In this document: positions 31,965 through 34,925 of the stretch, piece after piece
How the letters are laid out: each line of letters opens with the position of its first letter
Position numbering within the stretch: position 1 is the first letter of the stretch
DNA from: an uncultured Demequina sp.
GTDB taxonomy: Bacteria > Actinomycetota > Actinomycetes > Actinomycetales > Demequinaceae
Direction: 5' to 3'
NCBI GenBank assembly: GCA_937925595.1
Contig: CALALQ010000045.1
Coordinates: 1-34,925, forward strand
Length of the DNA stretch: 34,925 nt
Position numbers and translations under genes: made by a program
Notes under the pieces: generated by a model
Databases searched by the model: none
The model's input: only the letters and a program-made list of their open reading frames with translations
Told to the model about the DNA's origin: nothing

Positions 31965-33089
31965 ATGGGCGCCGGTACGGTTGCGCCAGCACGCGAGAAC
32001 CTGCACCGGCTGCTGCAGACTTTCCTTCAGCCCTTCAAGTGTGTCCTGACCGCGAGTAATGCTCGAGTCGTGCCGCCGTTCCAGCCCCGCCATTCCCCGC
32101 TCGAGCTCGTCGAAATCGTCCGCGTCGTCTCGTTGCACGTGGACGCCCGTGCGCCGCAGACCGTCAGCGGACGCCGGTGGGACGACGGTCGCGCTGGGGC
32201 CGGACATCCCGACGCGCCACGGGCGTTCTCGATCGCCAAACGGCTCGAGGTCTCTTGGTCGGACGTGCTGCTGGTCGCGCACATCGAGCCAGAACTCGCT
32301 TGGCGTCGGCTGAGCAATCTCCGTTCCGACAAGGGCCGCAAGGGCATCACGCTTGACCGCGTGCTGCTCGCGCTACGCCAGGTCGCGGTGCGGCTCGACA
32401 AGCCAGGGATCGACCGCTCCGACTACGAGCGAGCGCGCGAGGAGATGATCGCCGCCAGTCGGCGCGCACGACGAGGGGACGCCGTCGACCGCGCGATCCC
32501 GGAACGGACCCAAGTCGAAGAGCTGCTTCGGCGACACGGGCTCAGCTGGGAAGAAGGCCTGCAGCGCGCTGGCCTATCAAATCCGGAACGAAAAAACCGG
32601 CGCGCTGCGCCGCTCGTCGAACTGGTTCGCAGCTTCGTCGACGAGCACGAGCAACTACCTCGGCACTTCAAGCAACTCGAGAGGTGGGCAAACGCCCACT
32701 CGATCAGCATCACACGCGCCGGGAAAGGAGACGGAGAAGCAGCCGCCGAAGCCATCGCCGCCGTCGTAACCGAGCGACGAGACGCAGGCCTGCCGGAACT
32801 GCCGATCGCTCCCTCGAACATGGCGTTCACCGCGACCGGCCGGGTGACGGGCGCTCGAGCACACATCCGTGACTGGGACCGCGAGAAGCTGATCGCCGGC
32901 ATGGCGCTCGCAGTCGAGATCCTCGGACCGGGCGCCCAGCTCGATCAGCGGTCCCTCAAACGCATCGCTGCCGAGCGACGCGACCTGCCGATCCCGTCCT
33001 ACTCGACCGTCAACCGGCACCTACGCCGGCACTACCCTGATGACACCTGGGAGCAATGGCGTCGCGAGGCTCATGAGCGCGCCCGCTGA
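31965..33089 (+). CDS. Right-end protein with HEAR-like repeats, probable DNA-binding
   Basis: 374 residues from the ATG at 31965 (an upstream ATG at 31914 would overlap the divergent transposase gene). It contains repeated units of helix, Trp, helix: APRAFSIAKRLEVSWSDVLL, VEELLRRHGLSWEEGLQRAG, a longer middle one, and IPSYSTVNRHL then DDTWEQWRREA. These resemble homing-endonuclease-associated and other small DNA-binding repeats. The protein is Arg-rich and has no recombinase or nuclease active site that I can see. It is the last gene before the terminator and right end, and the same 3' gene end is found at the other right end (18584-18943). I infer that it recognises element ends or the target site, but this is not shown. 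Confidence 0.65.
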   Translation: MGAGTVAPARENLHRLLQTFLQPFKCVLTASNARVVPPFQPRHSPLELVEIVRVVSLHVDARAPQTVSGRRWDDGRAGAGHPDAPRAFSIAKRLEVSWSDVLLVAHIEPELAWRRLSNLRSDKGRKGITLDRVLLALRQVAVRLDKPGIDRSDYERAREEMIAASRRARRGDAVDRAIPERTQVEELLRRHGLSWEEGLQRAGLSNPERKNRRAAPLVELVRSFVDEHEQLPRHFKQLERWANAHSISITRAGKGDGEAAAEAIAAVVTERRDAGLPELPIAPSNMAFTATGRVTGARAHIRDWDREKLIAGMALAVEILGPGAQLDQRSLKRIAAERRDLPIPSYSTVNRHLRRHYPDDTWEQWRREAHERAR

Positions 33090-33221
33090 ACCCACACGCC
33101 CCGCCCGCAGCTTCAGTTCTCCCACACACCGCATGATTTGGCTCTACCAAGCCGTTTGCGCCGGGAGCGCGCGGCCGCAAAGAGACGCGCACTCCTTATC
33201 GCGACCCGCTCCCGGAACGAC

Positions 33222-33247
33222 AAAAGGCCTGCTTTTGCAGGCCTTTT
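33222..33247. terminator. Bidirectional hairpin terminator inside right end 2
   Basis: AAAAGGCCTGC pairs with GCAGGCCTTTT across a TTTT loop, with a T-run on both strands. It ends the right-end gene on one side and could stop tRNA-Leu read-through on the other. Confidence 0.85.
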
Positions 33248-33252
33248 ACCGA

Positions 33253-33281
33253 ACTTCTTGGAACTGTTCTTGGAACTGTCC
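33253..33281. repeat. Right end RE2 with tandem TTCTTGGAACTG
   Basis: Identical to RE1 at 19106-19134 over the two tandem 12-mers and TCC, and inverted relative to the left ends. It stops four bases before the 3' end of tRNA-Leu(UAG), so integration left the tRNA gene complete. Confidence 0.7.
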
Positions 33282-33286
33282 TAGTG
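33281..33286. repeat. Possible target duplication CTAGTG, right copy
   Basis: CTAGTG overlaps the discriminator base and first acceptor position of tRNA-Leu(UAG) and repeats 5468-5473. It is consistent with insertion at the tRNA 3' end. Confidence 0.45.
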
Positions 33287-33366
33287 CGGGCGGAGGGACT
33301 CGAACCCCCACGCCTTGCGGCACCGGCACCTAAAGCCGGCGTGTCTACCGATTCCACCACGCCCGC
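33285..33366 (-). tRNA. tRNA-Leu (anticodon UAG)
   Basis: A class II tRNA on the minus strand. The acceptor GCGGGCG pairs with CGCCCGC. The anticodon loop TTTAGGT lies between CCGGC and GCCGG, giving UAG (reads CUA and probably other CUN). It has a long variable arm and a T-arm with GGTTCGAGTCC. The discriminator is A and CCA is not encoded. Its 3' end is the boundary of the accessory island, making it the probable integration hotspot. Confidence 0.96.
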
Positions 33367-33387
33367 GCGGCCGCTCATGGTACGCCG

Positions 33388-33880
33388 TCAGGCCTTGGCC
33401 CCGACGTGCTCGTCCAGCAGCGCGACGCTCGCGCGGTGCGAGACGGAGATGTTGCGCCGGTTCGACTGCGTCCAGCGCACCCCGACCCGGTCGCACGCGG
33501 CGCAGAACAGGCCGCGGATGTCGGCCGACACGTTCGAGAAGAAGTAGCGCGTGTAGGAGTACTAGCCGACGCGCCCGCTCGGCAGCTTGGTCTTGAACGT
33601 GTTGGTGGTGCGGCACCCGTCCGAGTGGATCAGCCCCCGCAGGAACGCCCACGGGTATTCGTCAACGATCTCGGCCTGCCAGTCCTCGAGCACGATCGCC
33701 CGCTCGTGCTTGGGCCCGGGCCCGTGCTGCGGGAACACCTCCGGCCACCGCGTCCAGGATTTCTCGATGCGGACCGAGTTCGTCGTCAGGTAGGGCCTCA
33801 CGTGTGCCCGCTTGCCCGCAGCGGCGGCGATCGCCGCAGGTACGCATACGCCTGACGATCAGCGGGCCTCCAGGACACGA
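33388..33880 (-). pseudogene. Decayed LAGLIDADG-like / helix-turn-helix gene
   Basis: Reading on the minus strand, RQAYAYL (as in the YAYLLG-LGDG start of actinobacterial LAGLIDADG-like proteins) is followed, after a gap, by VFPQHGPGPKHERAI, then WQAEIVDEYPWAFLRGLIHS and DGCR. An in-frame TAG (33562-33564) comes before YSYTRYFFSNVSADIRGLF and NISVSHRASVALLDEHVG. An internal deletion near the N-terminus and the stop show that it is broken. Intact relatives are common, often annotated as transcriptional regulators or homing-endonuclease-like. It lies just upstream of tRNA-Leu(UAG) on the same strand. Confidence 0.75.
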
Positions 33881-33953
33881 ACACATGTTCGCATCCGGCT
33901 CGGGCGGAAAGTGCCGGGCCGAGGTCACTACAATGAGCGCCCGGCTGGTCCGA

Positions 33954-34024
33954 GGGGGACTGGTGTAACGGTAACATTGGGGTCTCCAAAACCCTCGCTC
34001 GAGGTTCGATTCCTCGGTCCCCCG
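33954..34024 (+). tRNA. tRNA-Trp (anticodon CCA)
   Basis: The acceptor GGGGGAC pairs with GTCCCCC. The anticodon loop CTCCAAA (with GGGGT/ACCCT stem) gives CCA, decoding UGG. The T-arm is GAGGTTCGATTCCTC and the discriminator is G, with no encoded CCA. The D-arm TGGTGTAACGGTAACA is of the kind usual in tRNA-Gln and tRNA-Glu, which is odd for a tRNA-Trp, so the identity rests on the anticodon. Confidence 0.9.
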
Positions 34025-34061
34025 CTCTGCTGCAGGTCGCCGCGCTGTATACCTGGGGCGG

Positions 34062-34925
<864 letters not shown>

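Larger units (their letters stand above)
32730..33281. repeat. Long direct repeat with 18584-19134
   Basis: About 550 bp: the last 360 bp of the right-end gene, its downstream region, the terminator and the right end. The match appears exact for about 415 bp (to 33144 and 18998), then falls to roughly 90%. The sharp change suggests a recent recombination or gene-conversion tract rather than even divergence. Such a repeat would let element 2 be lost by homologous recombination. Confidence 0.85.

Noticed and set aside
31965..33089. Right-end protein as a tyrosine recombinase
   Set aside because: No R-HxxR-Y constellation could be found; the sequence consists of small helical repeats instead.

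Overview
The window is very GC-rich bacterial DNA. It looks like a chromosome segment of a high-GC actinobacterium, probably of the Thermoleophilia/Solirubrobacterales type. That placement is inferred from the GC-rich codon use, a secreted S8 peptidase with an RSTWS-repeat tail, and the flanking genes; no rRNA or marker gene here proves it.

Left core (1-5467): the end of an inositol-monophosphatase-family gene, a small membrane protein, tRNA-Leu(CAA), a leftward cluster of a four-helix membrane protein, an AraC-type regulator and a Bcr/CflA-type drug-efflux MFS pump, and a secreted subtilisin-like peptidase. The peptidase leader carries what looks like a class I cyclic di-GMP riboswitch. Right core (33285-34925): tRNA-Leu(UAG), a decayed LAGLIDADG-like gene, tRNA-Trp(CCA) and the start of a PknB-type Ser/Thr kinase.

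Between them (about 5468-33284) lies a 27.8 kb accessory region abutting the 3' end of tRNA-Leu(UAG). I read it as tandem copies of one undescribed family of integrative elements. Two clear left ends (5473, 19140) and one decayed left end (16646) share a sequence of about 100 bp. Two right ends (19106-19134, 33253-33281) share a terminator hairpin followed by tandem TTCTTGGAACTG repeats, which are inverted relative to the left ends. Each left end is followed by one or a few variable genes transcribed toward it, then a conserved hairpin, then a copy of a 370-residue gene of unknown function (complete at 7373-8485 and 24545-25660, a remnant at 18270-18583). Each right end is preceded by a gene for a repeat-containing, probably DNA-binding protein (complete at about 31965-33089, 3' remnant at 18584-18943). 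No tyrosine or serine recombinase is visible.

Most of the cargo is anti-phage or DNA-modification genes. There is a short prokaryotic Argonaute with a DUF4365-APAZ nuclease partner (SPARDA type), a TIR-domain protein, and a type II restriction-modification pair with a XamI-like endonuclease. There are also a DUF5131 (Gp37/Gp68) and TcmP pair with a LexA-type box, a DUF3883 nuclease-like protein, a GNAT-like gene overlapping an unknown partner, a MerR-like regulator with an unknown partner, and Uma2-family genes. Decay is visible too: an hsdM remnant, a frameshifted Uma2 copy, an inverted transposase fragment, and a fresh IS21-family insertion with a 5-bp target duplication.
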